64,000 bases of DNA from Macrophomina tecta (GCA_024180945.1 JAKSGN010000007.1:1860001-1924000), one strand, 5' to 3'. Counted from the first letter of the stretch, positions 21,545 to 33,414 are shown. Made by a program: numbers and translations. The notes: generated by a model not told the origin, from the letters alone.

Positions 21545-23580
21545 CTAAGCACTTTGGCAAAGACGGCCATCATCCTCTTCAAACCAGGCTTCGCTACCGA
21601 CACATTTATCACACCAGAGTAAGTTGCGCGGGTCATATTCCTGCTTGACATTCCGAAGCTTTGCATAATTCGGTCCATAAAATGCCCATTGCCAGTTCGG
21701 TTCTTCGGTATCGGCCTACTTTTGTCAGAATCTTCCTGGACATCATCGATGAGTATTCACATCAACGTACCTCATTCCAGTAGGCCCCAGAATCAGGCGC
21801 AAGCTGACGAAGTGCGTAGCCCCGATGATTCGTCATATCATCCTGCGCCTGCTTTGCCTGATCTTCGGGCAGGGAATCATCCCAGCTGGCTGAGACAATG
21901 TAGTGGACCACCGTATCCCTCCAGGCGGGATTTAAGGAATTGTTCATCGGCTTTGGCGAAGCGGCGATCGAGCCAGAGACCATGAAGTTCGAGACATTGC
22001 CCTGCCAAATAATTAGCCTCCAGTACTCTTAGTAAGAAGAGTTCTTTTTTACTCACCTTCGCTGGATTTCCTTGAGGTCCCGCAATCGCCAGCTTCTCCG
22101 CCAATGTGTCAACATTGCCCTCTAGCAATGCCTTACGATTCAATAGCCTCGAAGACCGAGCACCACCTCCACCACCAGCAGATCCGATGGTCGGGATAGT
22201 CTTGTAGAAGTCAGACCACGACTCAAAATGCTGGAACGTCACCCAGGACTCCGCGACCTGCTTCCTCTGATCAAGCACCTTCTTCGCCGGTTCCCACGCC
22301 TGCTGCGCCGTCCCGTTCGGCTGCCCATGCAAGAAGAGTGTGCCAGTCAACGTTAAGCTCCCCGTCTCCCCAGCCTTCGGCCCACTCATGACATAGTAAC
22401 CCTGCAAACCGCTATCCTTCAGCGCCGGCAGCTGCCTGTGCCACTCCGCCACCAACCTCCACCACTTCCCTGCATCCGTGCCATTCCTCTGCGTGACCCC
22501 AAACGCGATAACATTTGTACTCGGCTCCGGAAAGGCCTTGACCGTGACCTCGGCCACGATGCCAAACGTCCCGCCCCCACCTCCTCGCAGCGCCCAGAAG
22601 AGCTCGGCGTTCGTACACTCATTCGCCACGACGACATCGCCCGCCAGCGTCACGACTGTCGCCTCAAGGATGCTATCCGCACCCATGCCGTACGTGCCCG
22701 TGAAGAAGCCGTGGCCGCCGCCGGTGGCCCAGCCCAGGATGCCGACGTCTGGGTTCGTGCCGGTCACGACGATGGCGCGGTGCTGCTCGAGCACGAACGA
22801 GCTGGCCTCGCCGCCCTGCACGCCGGCGCCGAAGGTCGCGGCTTTCTGGCTACTGTTGCCGGTGGGCGGGCAGGACGAGGGAGTGAAGGCGTCGTGGAAG
22901 GCGAAGGACTTCATGTGGTGCGTCCAGATCGAGAGGGCGCCGTACGCGACGGCTCTGCTGCAGTGTTAGCTGGAGGCGGCAAAAAGGGGGGTGGGGTTGC
23001 CTGTGGGGGAACGGGATGGTCGCGTTACCGGAGGGAGCTGTGCCCGGTGTTCTTCACGTTGAGGCGGAGGTTGTGCGCGGCGGCGAACCGGACGGCTGCT
23101 TGGACGTGCTGGGCTTCGGTCGCGTTGACGACGTACGGCGGGTACCTGCCGATGTGGCAGCCCCGCGCGCCGGCGCCTGTGTCGCCGTACAGGTTGGTCC
23201 CGTTGGCGTAGACGGGGTTGCAGCTGTTGTTGGCGTATTTCGGCGCGGGGATGCTGACCGGGTCGTCGGAGTGGAATTCGGGCGTTTGCCATTCCGGGAT
23301 GAGCAGGTCGCAGGCCGTGCGATTGTAGTCGGGCTCGGATTCGTAGCAGACGGACGCAGGGAGGGTGGTGCGGATGAGACGACCGGAGAGGGTGGAGTTG
23401 AGTTGGTCCCAGTCAGAGGCCGATGGCCAGCAGGGGTCGGAGGGCGTCTGCAGGCAGATTTCAGAGGGGGTCGTTCTTCTGCTGGATGTATATACTAACG
23501 CATTTACACTTCGCAGCGCCCGAGAGGCGAATGGACAATGCGAAGCATAGCAGTGCTAGGCGGGAGAAATGGAGGTTCAT
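21545..23580 (-). CDS. secreted FAD-linked (berberine-bridge-type) oxidoreductase
   Basis: Five minus-strand exons: 23500-23580, 23029-23447, 22057-22954, 21771-22001 and 21545-21715, giving 599 residues. A signal peptide (MNLHFSRLALLCFALSIRLS) is followed by the PCMH FAD-binding domain, with RYPPYVVNATEAQHVQAAVR, the NTGHSS histidine region, YGALSIWTHHMKSF, ILGWATGGGHGFFTG and ELFWALRGGGGGTFGIV. The C-terminal BBE segment reads YDPRNLLWCDKCVGSEAWFE and ends DGRLCQSA. The usual GxC cysteine for a second covalent FAD bond is not seen, so at most mono-covalent flavin is expected. Such enzymes oxidise sugars, alcohols or secondary metabolites outside the cell. The substrate cannot be read from sequence. 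The acceptor of intron 2 may be three bases off. Confidence 0.88.
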
Positions 23581-23689
23581 GTTTGCTTTTGGTTGGGATC
23601 CTTGTATGGCAACGAGCATCAGAGCTTGAAAGAATGGCTCCTATACGCTTCTTTGTTGAAGAGATGTGTCTGTGGGAGCAGATGCAAAC

Positions 23690-23699
23690 CTTTATATAT
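23690..23699 (-). promoter_or_regulatory. TATA box of the FAD oxidase gene
   Basis: AATATATAAA on the minus strand lies about 110 bp upstream of the start at 23580, a usual TATA distance for fungal regulated genes. Confidence 0.5.
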
Positions 23700-23795
23700 T
23701 CCCAAGGCATCCTCTTTCCCTCCTGATGGCGTGGCGGTTGGGTTACCTGAAGTAGCATTCCGCGCGCACCAAAATGGTACAAGAACGAACACGAG

Positions 23796-23857
23796 TACAT
23801 AGAGGGTAGAAGAACCAGAATACGAATACATAGAGGGTAGAAAAACCAGAATACGGA
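23796..23857. repeat. two-copy 31-bp tandem repeat
   Basis: The unit tacatagagggtagaaraac is repeated with its flanks at 23796 and again at 23827, with one mismatch in the quoted part. It lies about 220 bp upstream of the FAD oxidase start. Confidence 0.8.
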
Positions 23858-25626
23858 TTTACGTATCGGTATACGTGTTCGGCGGCACTCAACGTCATAA
23901 GTGGCCCGAAGGAAATTCATCGGTCCGCAAGGTAGGCTTCAGGAATAAGGAATGCTATAAAGGCTATTACCTAATACGGTACTCACTTGTCAAATACACG
24001 AGTCAAAGTACAGCCTGTGTTGCAAACAGTCAAATTCAGAGATCGCCAAGCGAGGGGGGCCGACAAAACCACATACCTTTGTATGAAACATCCACAAACG
24101 AATGTGCTGTATACGCAGTGCCTCTCCATGCAACACGGGACTATGCAGATATCTTTCACAGGAGAATACATATCAAAAGACACAATACCACAATGACACT
24201 ATAGACAAAGTCCGTTGGCGCGCTCCGAAAGGTCGTAAATGAGACCTCTGCTAGCCCTGCATTCTTAACGAAGCGCGTGTAGCCAGGCAGGAACTGGACA
24301 ATTTATCCGATCGGGAAGTTGAAATAGAACGGGAGAAATTGACGCAGTTCCACGGATGCAAATGTTCCTGAATTTTGATTATGTCTACGCCAGGACGCAC
24401 AAAGTTGTGGAGGATATGAAGATGAAATGATCGCTTCGGGCACGACCTCTCGGGTGTTCCACGAGGGTGGGCCCAGAGCCTTCCTGCCAATGGCAGGATC
24501 ATGTTGAACGTGTTCCCCTTTCCCGCTCTAAACATACCACAAAGTGGCAAAATAGAGGTAGATGTACCGGCGGGAGCTCCTCGACCGGGAAGCGATTCAG
24601 TGGTGTAATCAGCATGCGGGCGGAGGGGCCATGATAAATGGAGACTGATGGAACAAGCTTCAACAGACTGGCGGTGGCGGTCCTTTTGCCCAGCCCCCAA
24701 GAACCAGGTTTGCGCGAATTGCGCCGTTGCACCGAAGGATCTCAACCCCAGCCGCTTGCTCTTCATCCTGCCGTGCGCCCCAAAAGCTTACTCGCTGCTC
24801 GTGGTCTTTGGCCATGTGCACGCAGCAGATATTCTGCGTCTGGATGCAGCGCTTATCAGCGTTTGGTCCTCCTTGCTTGGCCGCACTCGCCCGTCTCGAG
24901 GCCTCCGACAATACTCGGGCGTCGCGGCCCATACCTGGCGAGAATGACCGAATCCGGAAGCAAAACCGACCAGCGCTCTCTTTGATGTGAGTCGCACAAG
25001 CCCTCCATGTCGCGGGCGAATGACCGCGAGCCCTCGTTCCACAAGATGAGAACAGCCCTCTGTTCTCCGCTCCTATCCAACTGCCCGCCCCTTCTGTTCC
25101 TGACCGGCCGTTTGAAGCGTTGCAACCTGGCCGTGTCAGTCTTGCGAACTTCAAATGCACTGTACCTGCAGACAGACTGGTGGCGCTTTCGCCTGGACGG
25201 ATGCGTCGATTCTCCATTCGCTTGCTGCTGCAATACTGTGGGAGCCACGGCTATGACTGCGGCTGAAAGTCAAGCAATGCCTCATGCGTGTCCCGCCCAT
25301 TGTTGGTGTCTAAGCTTCCAAGCCACATCGGCCGACATGCAAACCTTTCGCAGAGCTGTAAGCACTAGCGCAGGCCCCCAAATTGCGCCGGCCAATGGCA
25401 TCCGCAGCCCACTCTGCAGCTTCCACTTCGGGCGTGAAGCCTCCAGCGGATCGACAACGTTACTTCCAGTGGATGGATACTTGAGCCTTCTCCTGCCTCG
25501 ACTAGTACTGCCAGTGCCCCGTCCCTCTTCCAGCGAGGTCTGATACTCTCACTTGCACTGTCGTCTTCGACAGGTTTTCCCTCCACTCCACTTCACTCCA
25601 CTCCACCAGGAGCAGGCTGTGGAAAG

Positions 25627-28600
25627 ATGGCGGGATATCCGGGCCTCTTTGTTGCGCTCATTGGTATTGTTGCAGCGGCTGCAGACTCCCGTACGTTGAG
25701 ACTACTCATCGCCGTTTTCGATAACTGATTCAAAATCCCCTCAGCGGCTCGCAATGATACGGTACCTGAGACCCGTATTCTCACGCCTTCTGCCGCTTCG
25801 TCGCCTGCAGCGCAATCCACTTCCTCAAGCAGTGCGGAACTGCCTGCCGCCATCTTTCCGCCTGCTCCGTCCGGGGCGCTTCCGACCACACTCTTAATCG
25901 ATACGAGGCCCGTACCCGGGTCGAGCGCCTCCTCCAGCACGGCGCTCCCCGGCGAGATTTTACCACCGAGTGGAAGCCTGCCTACAACGCTTGTGATCGA
26001 CACGTCGCCCCCGGTTCCAAGCTCGTCTGGAGGCCTGTTGATTGATACAAACCCGCCGCCAACGCCATCAAAGGCCAGTTCGTCGTCGGCCGGTGGCCTT
26101 CTCATTGACACATCACCCCCTCCGACTGTGACTGTTACTGCACCCGGCAATGCAACCATCACAGGCGCGCCTACCACCGGCAGCGGCTTCTCTTATGCCA
26201 AAAGCTGCAACGACGCCCACATCGCTTGGACCCAGTCGTATTATAATTGGCAAGGGACTTCGTACTACGAGACCACCGGTTTCGCTGTCCAAATGACTGC
26301 AAGCGTTCAAAACCTCAGTGCTTCTGCCTGCTCTACTCTCTGCGACAACTATCCACGCTGCGCTGGATCGCCCTCTCGAACGGAGTACTACTTGACTCTT
26401 CCGTACACGTATACCACTTATGCAGGCGCTTTTACGCAGACTGAGCCTAGTTGTTCCATCAGCCCAAGTGACTGTGTCTCGCTCGTTTCATCATGGTTTT
26501 CCGTCGAGAGCGCAGTCGAGTCAAGCATCTCGAGCTTCGAACTCGCGGGACAGTCAGTGCCTTATGGATCATTCCTGTCAATACTGCCGAAACAAATACC
26601 GCAATGCACAACTGATGCTACATGGAGCTGGACGGAAGCACTGTCTGGACTGGGCCAGAACAAGAAAAGAGCAGCTGCCCCCACACCTCCTCAACGGGAA
26701 TCCTTCACCAAGCCGACTATAACCCCTGCCCCGAAGGTTCGTGCCACCGATTTGTTCAAAGACTATAGACCGGAACTCCACCGCAGAGCGCAGACCGTTG
26801 ACTGGTGTCAATCCTGTCTCCTGGACGCTGATGCAGTGCGTCTCCTTTACTGGCCCGTCACGCGTGTCGGTGGTCTTTGCGATGCAAATAGGACGTACAT
26901 CACCGGACATCCCACCATCAGCGGGCAGCCAAACACGGTCCTGTGGTCTGGGACTACGCTGACCTCTCCTTCCGTTTATCTGTCCTTCAGCAACCTGAAT
27001 GTGTTCAACTGTCCCCGGTCTGGGACCCAAGAAATTCTTGCCATGGACCCGAGCGCCTTGTCCTCTGAGAGATTTCCCATGCAAAGCATATATCCATTCA
27101 ATTTCGACGACATGAACACGCCAGTACCTCTTGATGCGTACAAAGGCCAGGCAATGTGCTGGGCGACGTGGAACAATCTCGCCACCGACGCGTGTTCAAC
27201 CATCTGGGATGACTACAACCCTTGGATTAGCATGCCAACATCTATGGTCATCCAGATGGACCCGGCGTGGACGGGCTGCACTACATTCGGCTTGGACCTT
27301 CCAGTATACGACCCTCCTATTCCATTAACTACGGCTGGAGCATTATTTGGCACGACAACGACAGAAGAACCACAACCCGAAATGACATCCGCGAAACCCT
27401 CTTCGAGCCCGACCGATCCCAGCCCGTCACCAACGCATACGGCTGTCCCAGTTACCATCACCTCTGCACAGCCAGTCAAATCACAGGATCCCGGAGAACC
27501 ACAAAATACTGGCGAACCGCCAAGCAACAGTGATCCTCCAAGCAGTGCTGACCCACCAAACAATGCTGACCCATCTAACAACGCCCCTCCCTCAAATTCG
27601 AACTCGGCGGATCCAGCTCCTCAGCAAACAAGCACTAGCAACGGTGGGGGCCTTGCTCCAATCATCAGCCAAATAGTCAGCGCAATTAACGGGGGCGACC
27701 CGCCTCAAGCAACAAGTGACTCAGACCCTCAAGATCCGACTTCTACTGAAAGCGACAATAATAACCCTGCTCCGAGCCAAAATACACCAGCGCCGGCCCC
27801 GACCCTCATCGCCACAGTCGGTACCCAGGTCATCTCTGCTGATCCCTCGAATCCGTCAGGCATCATTGTCGGCGGTGCGCCACTGGCACCCGGTCAAGCG
27901 ACCACCATCGGAGGCATCCCTGTATCCGTTGCACCCAGTGCCGTTGTCGTAGGCGGGCAAGGTCCGGCAGCACCATCTACAATTGCCATTCCAGCACCTC
28001 CACAGCCTGCTCCTTCAGGCGCCCTCGCCACCGTCGGGGGGCAACCTGTCACTCCCGACGCCAGCCAACCCGGCCACGTCGTCATCGGCAGCCAGACTCT
28101 CGCACCCGGCACCCAAACCGTCATCGCGGGCACCCCAATCTCCGTCGGCAGCAGCGTCGTCATCATCGCCGGCTCAGCCCTCGCCCTACCACCAGCCGCA
28201 GCAGCACCAGCCGCTACCCCGCTAACCACAATCAACGGCCAGCCAGTCCTCGTCGACCCCTCCGACCTGTCCGCCATAATCGTCGCCGGACAAACCCTCC
28301 GCGCAGGTGACCCCGCCCTCACCCTCTCCAACACGCCTGTCTCCCTCGCCCCTGGCGCCCTCATCATCGGCAGCACTGCGACGCTCGCTCTCCCCACCAC
28401 CACCGCCGCCGCCGCCGCCACGGCGTCCATCACAACTGCACCCACCGCGGCCCAAGGGGCGCTCCTCACGCTCGCTGGCGAGACGCTGACGGCTTTCCAA
28501 GCAGGAAGCTCATCCGGCGGAGTTATCGTCGTGGCGGGGACAACACTCACGCCCGGCGGCCCGGCTGCCACGATCGCCGGGACGGTGGTCTCCGCGGCAG

Positions 28601-29238
28601 CGAGCGCACTCGTCGTCAACGGGCAGACGCTCGCGTACTCGGCTGTCCCGCAGACAGGCGGCGTCGTCGAGGCGCTTATCACGCCTGCGGATGGCGGGGC
28701 GGTCGTGACGGCGACGAGGTTGGCGGATGGGGCGGTTGTGGTTGGGGGGCAGGTGTTATCGGTCGGCGGACCGGCGGTCATGGTTGACGGTGTGGGGTGG
28801 GCGAGTTTGGGAACGGGAGGGTTGGTGGTCGGGACGGAGGTAGGAACGAGGTTAGAGGGGACGGCGACGGTGGGGTGGAATCCGGTGATGGGGGGTGCGG
28901 CGGCAGGATTGGGGAGTTTTGTTTGGGAGGGGTTGGGGGCGAGTAGTGGGAGTGAGAGTGGGAGTGGGAGTGGAAGTGCAAAATCGAGTTCGGAGGCGAG
29001 AGGGACGTCGAGCGTGAGCGTGAGTGAGAGTGGGAGTGCAAAATCAAGTTCGAAGGCGAGAGAGACGTCGATTGAGACGGATGGGTTGGATGATGCGAGC
29101 ACGACCGGGACGGGAACAGGGACGGGCGCGGCGGCGGCGGAGACGTCGAAGGAGGGTGGAGTGGCGATGGTGAGCTACAATAGTTGGATGCTCATAGTGA
29201 GCATTGTGGTGGTAATGAGCAGTGTTTACATACACTGA
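25627..29238 (+). CDS. repeat-rich secreted cell-surface protein, probably GPI-anchored
   Basis: Exons 25627-25690 and 25745-29238 encode 1185 residues. Starting at 25627 supplies a signal peptide (MAGYPGLFVALIGIVAAAAD) that the long second exon lacks. A Ser/Pro/Thr region with four copies of an LLIDTxPP motif follows (residues about 70-150). Next is a cysteine-containing globular part (about 160-550), then a Pro/Ser/Asn-rich stretch. About four tandem repeats of roughly 50-70 residues begin near 711, 783, 849 and 929. Each has the pattern T-x-x-G-Q-x-V, IIVxGxxLxPG, TIxGTPVSVxxSAVVVG. The tail is Ser/Gly-rich and ends in a hydrophobic segment (WMLIVSIVVVMSSVYIH), as in GPI-attached wall proteins. 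A role in wall structure or adhesion is inferred. The family name is not known to me. Confidence 0.82.
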
Positions 29239-29589
29239 AGAGATAATTGACTATGCAGATATTAATGAGCTAATGAGAGTATGATGGGAGAATAGGAGGC
29301 ATGAACCTGGTTTGTCTCAAACTATAGTAATAGTCTCTTCATACAGCTCTCCTCTGTCCAGCATATTTTGTGCTTTACCGTGCATAATGCCATTGATATA
29401 ACATTCGCCAATCAGCCAATATTCGTTGCATTCATGTTTTGGTCGAAGAATGAACTAAACGGTGGGGGCGCTGAAGAAAAGACATATGTGATCACCGGGT
29501 GTCATTTGGGGAGGACCCAGGCCCAGGTTGCCTCCACCGGCAACGAAAACTCGACGCCCATCGCATAAAAAGGCCGATTCCCTGAGCCT
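29239..29589. other. intergenic
   Basis: 351 bp after the wall-protein gene with no recognised feature. Confidence 0.45.
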
Positions 29590-30490
29590 TCAGAGGCCGC
29601 CGCCTTGACCGCAACGCGTCCGTAGAGTTTCAGCCTGAGAACTCAGGATGCTGAGAGTTTCCATGTACAAGAAAAGATCCGCAATGGCTTCCGATTTAGC
29701 CCTCTTCTTCCATCTCCCCATCACCTGATCAACAGTCATCGTATCGCAGAGATCACTCACTTTATTGCCTTCCTCTCGATTGCTCATGAGCTCCTTTAGG
29801 GAATCACCTATTTCGATGGAGTGGTCTGATTCGAATCCTGTTATCGACTCAACTTCATCACGAGCCTTGATGTGGATTCGGAATCGGGAAGCTATCCAGT
29901 GAATGGTCAACGTCGTCAAATAAAATACCGTAGACATGGGACAGGCGGCCTTCGATCTTGAATTCCGCAGAGCAGTTGAGGACCTTGAAACAGTGTTCGT
30001 ACATGCCTAGCAGTTGGCTAGTCTTTTGCTCGGGATCTCATCTTGGTGCCCAGGAGATAAAACTCAAATTATTTATCTCGATTACTTCTTCTTCAATGAC
30101 GCGTAAGCACTTGTACTGCCTCTTGGAAAAATGGCTCCCATTTGCATGACTTGGTGCCCACGCTCTTTAAGATCTTGCTGGCTGATACAGATGGCGTCTG
30201 CCTATAGGACTCTGGATTTCTTAGGAAACCTCAAATACCGAAGAGAATTGCGCAGGTTCCGAGTGATTCTGAGAACTCTGCTGTTACAGATGACTTTTCT
30301 TCTGTCTTTCGGATCCCCTTAACTGTACGAGGTTGCCTTGTATGGCTGAAATGGCCTCGTCTTTGCAACATTGAGCTTGCATCTGATCTCCTCGTCCCCT
30401 GTTCCGGGAAGAAGCTCGATGAGGTGGTTCGAGATTTTCCCATCTGGGAGATGTGTGTATTCGTAGTCCGGTGGATCGTGCCTTAGCTTC
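29590..30490 (-). pseudogene. HET-domain pseudogene 2, with Trp codons turned into stops
   Basis: On the minus strand the frame reads YEYTHLPDGKISNHLIELLP, then CKLNVAKTRPFQPYKATSYS-stop-GDPKDRR, VICNSRVLRITRNLRNSLRY, L-stop-ADAICISQQDLKERGHQV and MGAIFPR. This is the classical HET (PF06985) start: YEALSYVWGD, ITxNLxxALRxLR, LWADAICINQxDxxER. Both early stops (30319-30321 and 30202-30204) sit exactly where the family has Trp. There is no frameshift in this half. Downstream, 29590-29937 is an open 115-residue frame (MSTVFYLTTLTIHW...) that may be the remaining C-terminal part. The intact gene would have been a cytoplasmic incompatibility or cell-death protein. As it stands it cannot produce one. 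Confidence 0.82.
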
Positions 30491-31257
30491 CTTTCGCCTC
30501 TGGCGCTTCTTCTTGAGCTGGCAGCGTTGTTTCTTCATGATAAGTCTGCAGAAGAGCTCTCCTCAAATAAGGTGATGCTGAATTTTCCTGGGCTATACAT
30601 CCACACGTTCAGTTGGAGCAGGCATCCCGATGTGAACGTTCCAAAATACTCAGGACTTCAACGTCCGGTCCACTACTTCAATTCGCTCTACGTAGCAGTG
30701 AAGCAGCTTTGCGGTTACTATGACTGGTTAACCTTTAATGCGCATTCTAATTTTCCGCGGGGTAATAAAAAGTAGGCGACGCTTCCGGTGAGAGAGTAGC
30801 CTAATTGGATAGAGTTCTTGGATCAGGAGTTGCCGGTCGCTCAGACGCGACTGACCACGATTACTCCAGATGATTTGGCCGCAACTCATCGCAAGAGAGC
30901 TTTAGCGCCACTGAGTTCCTGAAAACTGTTGAGACAACTCCAGCTGTTATCAGTAAATTGCCCCTGTTCCTGATCTATCCAGTTGCATCTGCTGGTGTTC
31001 TCCATGTTTCCGGCGGCCATCGGACATTTCGCAATCAAAAGGCATGGCAAAGCGGCTTTTGCCATGTAGCCTTGTCGGATCACTGTGGGGGCGGACGTGG
31101 GGGTACATAGAGATGTAGCAGCGATGATAAGCCGCGGCTGGACAGGGTCGTATTCCGGGTTTTGCGGGGAGTGGGGGAGCGGCGATCAGCATCCCTGAAC
31201 TGAATACAAAACAAACGCCGGCCGGGGAGTCTACACCTTCACCGTCAAAAAGCCGCC
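30491..31257. other. intergenic upstream of the GH20 gene
   Basis: This holds the former 5' side of HET pseudogene 2 and the promoter of the hexosaminidase. No further gene is supported. Confidence 0.45.
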
Positions 31258-33414
31258 ATGAGACCAGTCATGATGCTCCTTTCCGGAGCCTTGCTGGTTT
31301 CCGGCCGTCAATTGCTTCCACCGGTGCCGGGCAGCACTTCCGACGGCGCATCATTGGACCTCGCCTCGATCTCCAAGGCAATCTACATCGACAGCTCATT
31401 TGCATCAGTAACTGATTTGAACGGCCTTACTTTGATTCCACCAACAGCTTATGAGTTTGCAGAGACCTTCCAGCAGGACCTTGTGCAACTTACTGGTTTC
31501 GCTTGGACTCTGCAAAATATCGACGGGATTCCCAGCAATGGCAGCGGCATTTTCCTCGGGCAATTCCATGGCAACAGCTCGGATCTGACATACGAAGATG
31601 GAACGCCAACTGAGGAAGGCTACGAGTTCACAATCTCATCGAATCGTGTGTTCATTGGAGGCACAGGTGCCCGAGGCATGTGGTGGGGAACGCGCACCCT
31701 CCTTCAGCAGCTCCTTCTCTCCAACGGTACACTTGCTCCTGCAGATATTGTGGACGCCCCTGCATATGCTACCAGGGGATTCATGCTTGATGCCGGCCGA
31801 AAGTACTACGCGCCGTCTTTCCTAAAAGAGCTGTGCACGTATGCTTCGTTCTTCAAGCTGTCCGAGTTCCACTACCATCTCAGCGACAATTATCCTCTAA
31901 ACCGTGGTCACAACGAGACATGGACTGAGGTCTACTCTCACTTCTCTCTCCTCCCAGAAGACGAATCACTGCACGGTATCATCGAACGGCCAAATGAGAC
32001 ACTCTCTCGTGCCGTCTTTGCGGACTTCCAGCAGCACTGCGCAGCTCGAGGCGTCACGGTGATCCCTGAGATCGAGGCGCCGGGGCACTGTCTGTACCTG
32101 ACGAAGTGGAAACCAGAGATGGCACTGGACAAGAAGGACCTCCTAAATCTGTCACATCCAGAAGCTATTCCGACAGTCAAGAGTATTTGGTCAGAGTTTC
32201 TACCGTGGTTTGAGACGAAAGAGGTACATATCGGTGCAGATGAGTACGACTCAACGCTTGCAGACGACTACATCAGTTTCGTCAACGAGATGTCCGATTT
32301 CATCAACACCACTTCCAACAAAACGATCCGCATCTGGGGCACCTACGAGCCCTCCGAAAACCTCACCATCTCCAGAGACGTCATCATCCAACACTGGCAA
32401 TACGGCCAATCCGACCCTATCGAGCTTCACGCTTCCGGCTACAACCTCATCAACTCCGAAGACTGGTGGGCCTACATGTCCCTCAAGAACGATCACATGC
32501 CCATCAGCCCGGCCCCCTACCCGCAGTTCTTTAACGAAACGCGCGTCCTCAACTTTGCCAACCAACCCTCCTGGCAGTGGACGCCCGCGGCCTACAATCC
32601 CGTCAACATCACCCTTCAGCTCGCGCCCGGGGCGCCCGGCAACAAAGGCGCCATCCTCGCCGCCTGGAACGATAATGGGCCCGACGCCACCACCCAGCTC
32701 GAAGCCTACTACGCCATGCGCCGAGGCATCCCGCTCGTCGGGGCGCGCGCCTGGTCCGGCAGCCGGGGCGCCAACATCACCGCATCCACCTTTGCTGCCA
32801 CCGTCGACTTCTTGTCCCCGCGCATCCCGGGCCAGAACCTCGACCGCAGGATCGCGCCGCCCGCAGCGGCCAACACGACCGGCACCACGCTCTTCTCGTG
32901 GAGGCGCCCGGCCGCGAATGTCAGCTCCGGCGCTGACCTCGGCGTCGGCAGCGTCGGCATGAACCACACCCTCCGCCTGCGCGCCACCGGGCCCTTCGCC
33001 CTCTCCGGCCCGGACACGACGCTGTCCCTCGCGCCCACCGGCTCGCTGACGTACACGACCGCCGACGGCTGGCCGTACCCGCTGCGGTCCGTGTCCGCCG
33101 CTGCGGCGCTCGAGCTCGATCCGGGGCAGCCGGGGCGCATATGGGTGAACGACACGGCGTCGACGCACGAGCCGGTCGCGGTGCGGGTGCCCGCGGATAT
33201 CGTGGTGGCGACGGATGTGCTGGGCGGAAGCAGGGTGTGGGTGGATGGGGCGTTCGCGGGGAGGTTTGAGGTGTTTGTGTTCGGGGGCAGGAACACGCAG
33301 TTTAGTTGGAGCCAAATGGCGTTTGTGGCGCCGGTGGGGAGGGTGGAGGGCGGTGGACTAGCCAGTTTGAGGGTGGAGGACGGGGTAGTTTTGGATGGAC
33401 TAGAGAGAGTATGA
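31258..33414 (+). CDS. secreted glycoside hydrolase family 20 (beta-N-acetylhexosaminidase-like)
   Basis: An intronless 718-residue protein with signal peptide MRPVMMLLSGALLVSGRQ. The N-terminal GH20b-like domain ends in GTGARGMWWGTRTLLQQLL. The catalytic barrel begins at YATRGFMLDAGRKYYAPSFL, with FFKLSEFHYHLSDNYPLN, VIPEIEAPGHCLYLT and the acid/base pair Asp-Glu at about 328-329 in HIGADEYDS. IIQHWQYGQSDP and AAWNDNGPDATT follow. The family releases terminal N-acetylglucosamine or N-acetylgalactosamine from chitin fragments or glycoproteins by substrate-assisted catalysis. Most members have HxGGDE, whereas here the second glycine is Ala. Many NxS/T sites suggest N-glycosylation. The extra C-terminal domain (about 540-718) is beta-rich and unrecognised. 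Confidence 0.9.
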   Translation: MRPVMMLLSGALLVSGRQLLPPVPGSTSDGASLDLASISKAIYIDSSFASVTDLNGLTLIPPTAYEFAETFQQDLVQLTGFAWTLQNIDGIPSNGSGIFLGQFHGNSSDLTYEDGTPTEEGYEFTISSNRVFIGGTGARGMWWGTRTLLQQLLLSNGTLAPADIVDAPAYATRGFMLDAGRKYYAPSFLKELCTYASFFKLSEFHYHLSDNYPLNRGHNETWTEVYSHFSLLPEDESLHGIIERPNETLSRAVFADFQQHCAARGVTVIPEIEAPGHCLYLTKWKPEMALDKKDLLNLSHPEAIPTVKSIWSEFLPWFETKEVHIGADEYDSTLADDYISFVNEMSDFINTTSNKTIRIWGTYEPSENLTISRDVIIQHWQYGQSDPIELHASGYNLINSEDWWAYMSLKNDHMPISPAPYPQFFNETRVLNFANQPSWQWTPAAYNPVNITLQLAPGAPGNKGAILAAWNDNGPDATTQLEAYYAMRRGIPLVGARAWSGSRGANITASTFAATVDFLSPRIPGQNLDRRIAPPAAANTTGTTLFSWRRPAANVSSGADLGVGSVGMNHTLRLRATGPFALSGPDTTLSLAPTGSLTYTTADGWPYPLRSVSAAAALELDPGQPGRIWVNDTASTHEPVAVRVPADIVVATDVLGGSRVWVDGAFAGRFEVFVFGGRNTQFSWSQMAFVAPVGRVEGGGLASLRVEDGVVLDGLERV

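Larger units (their letters stand above)
23581..25626. other. 2-kb intergenic region (divergent promoters)
   Basis: It separates the FAD oxidase from the repeat-rich wall protein, which are transcribed away from each other. It contains a two-copy 31-bp tandem repeat. I see no supported gene. Confidence 0.5.

Noticed and set aside
27894..29102. 402-codon antisense frame inside the wall-protein gene
   Set aside because: It arises from the GC-rich repeat composition. The sense strand has signal peptide, repeats and anchor.
29829..29838. tRNA T-loop-like word (gattcgaatcc)
   Set aside because: No matching acceptor stem, D-arm or anticodon arm around it. It lies inside the HET pseudogene.
21545..33414. 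Possible secondary-metabolite cluster around the FAD oxidase
   Set aside because: No polyketide synthase, NRPS, terpene cyclase, P450, transporter or pathway regulator is nearby.
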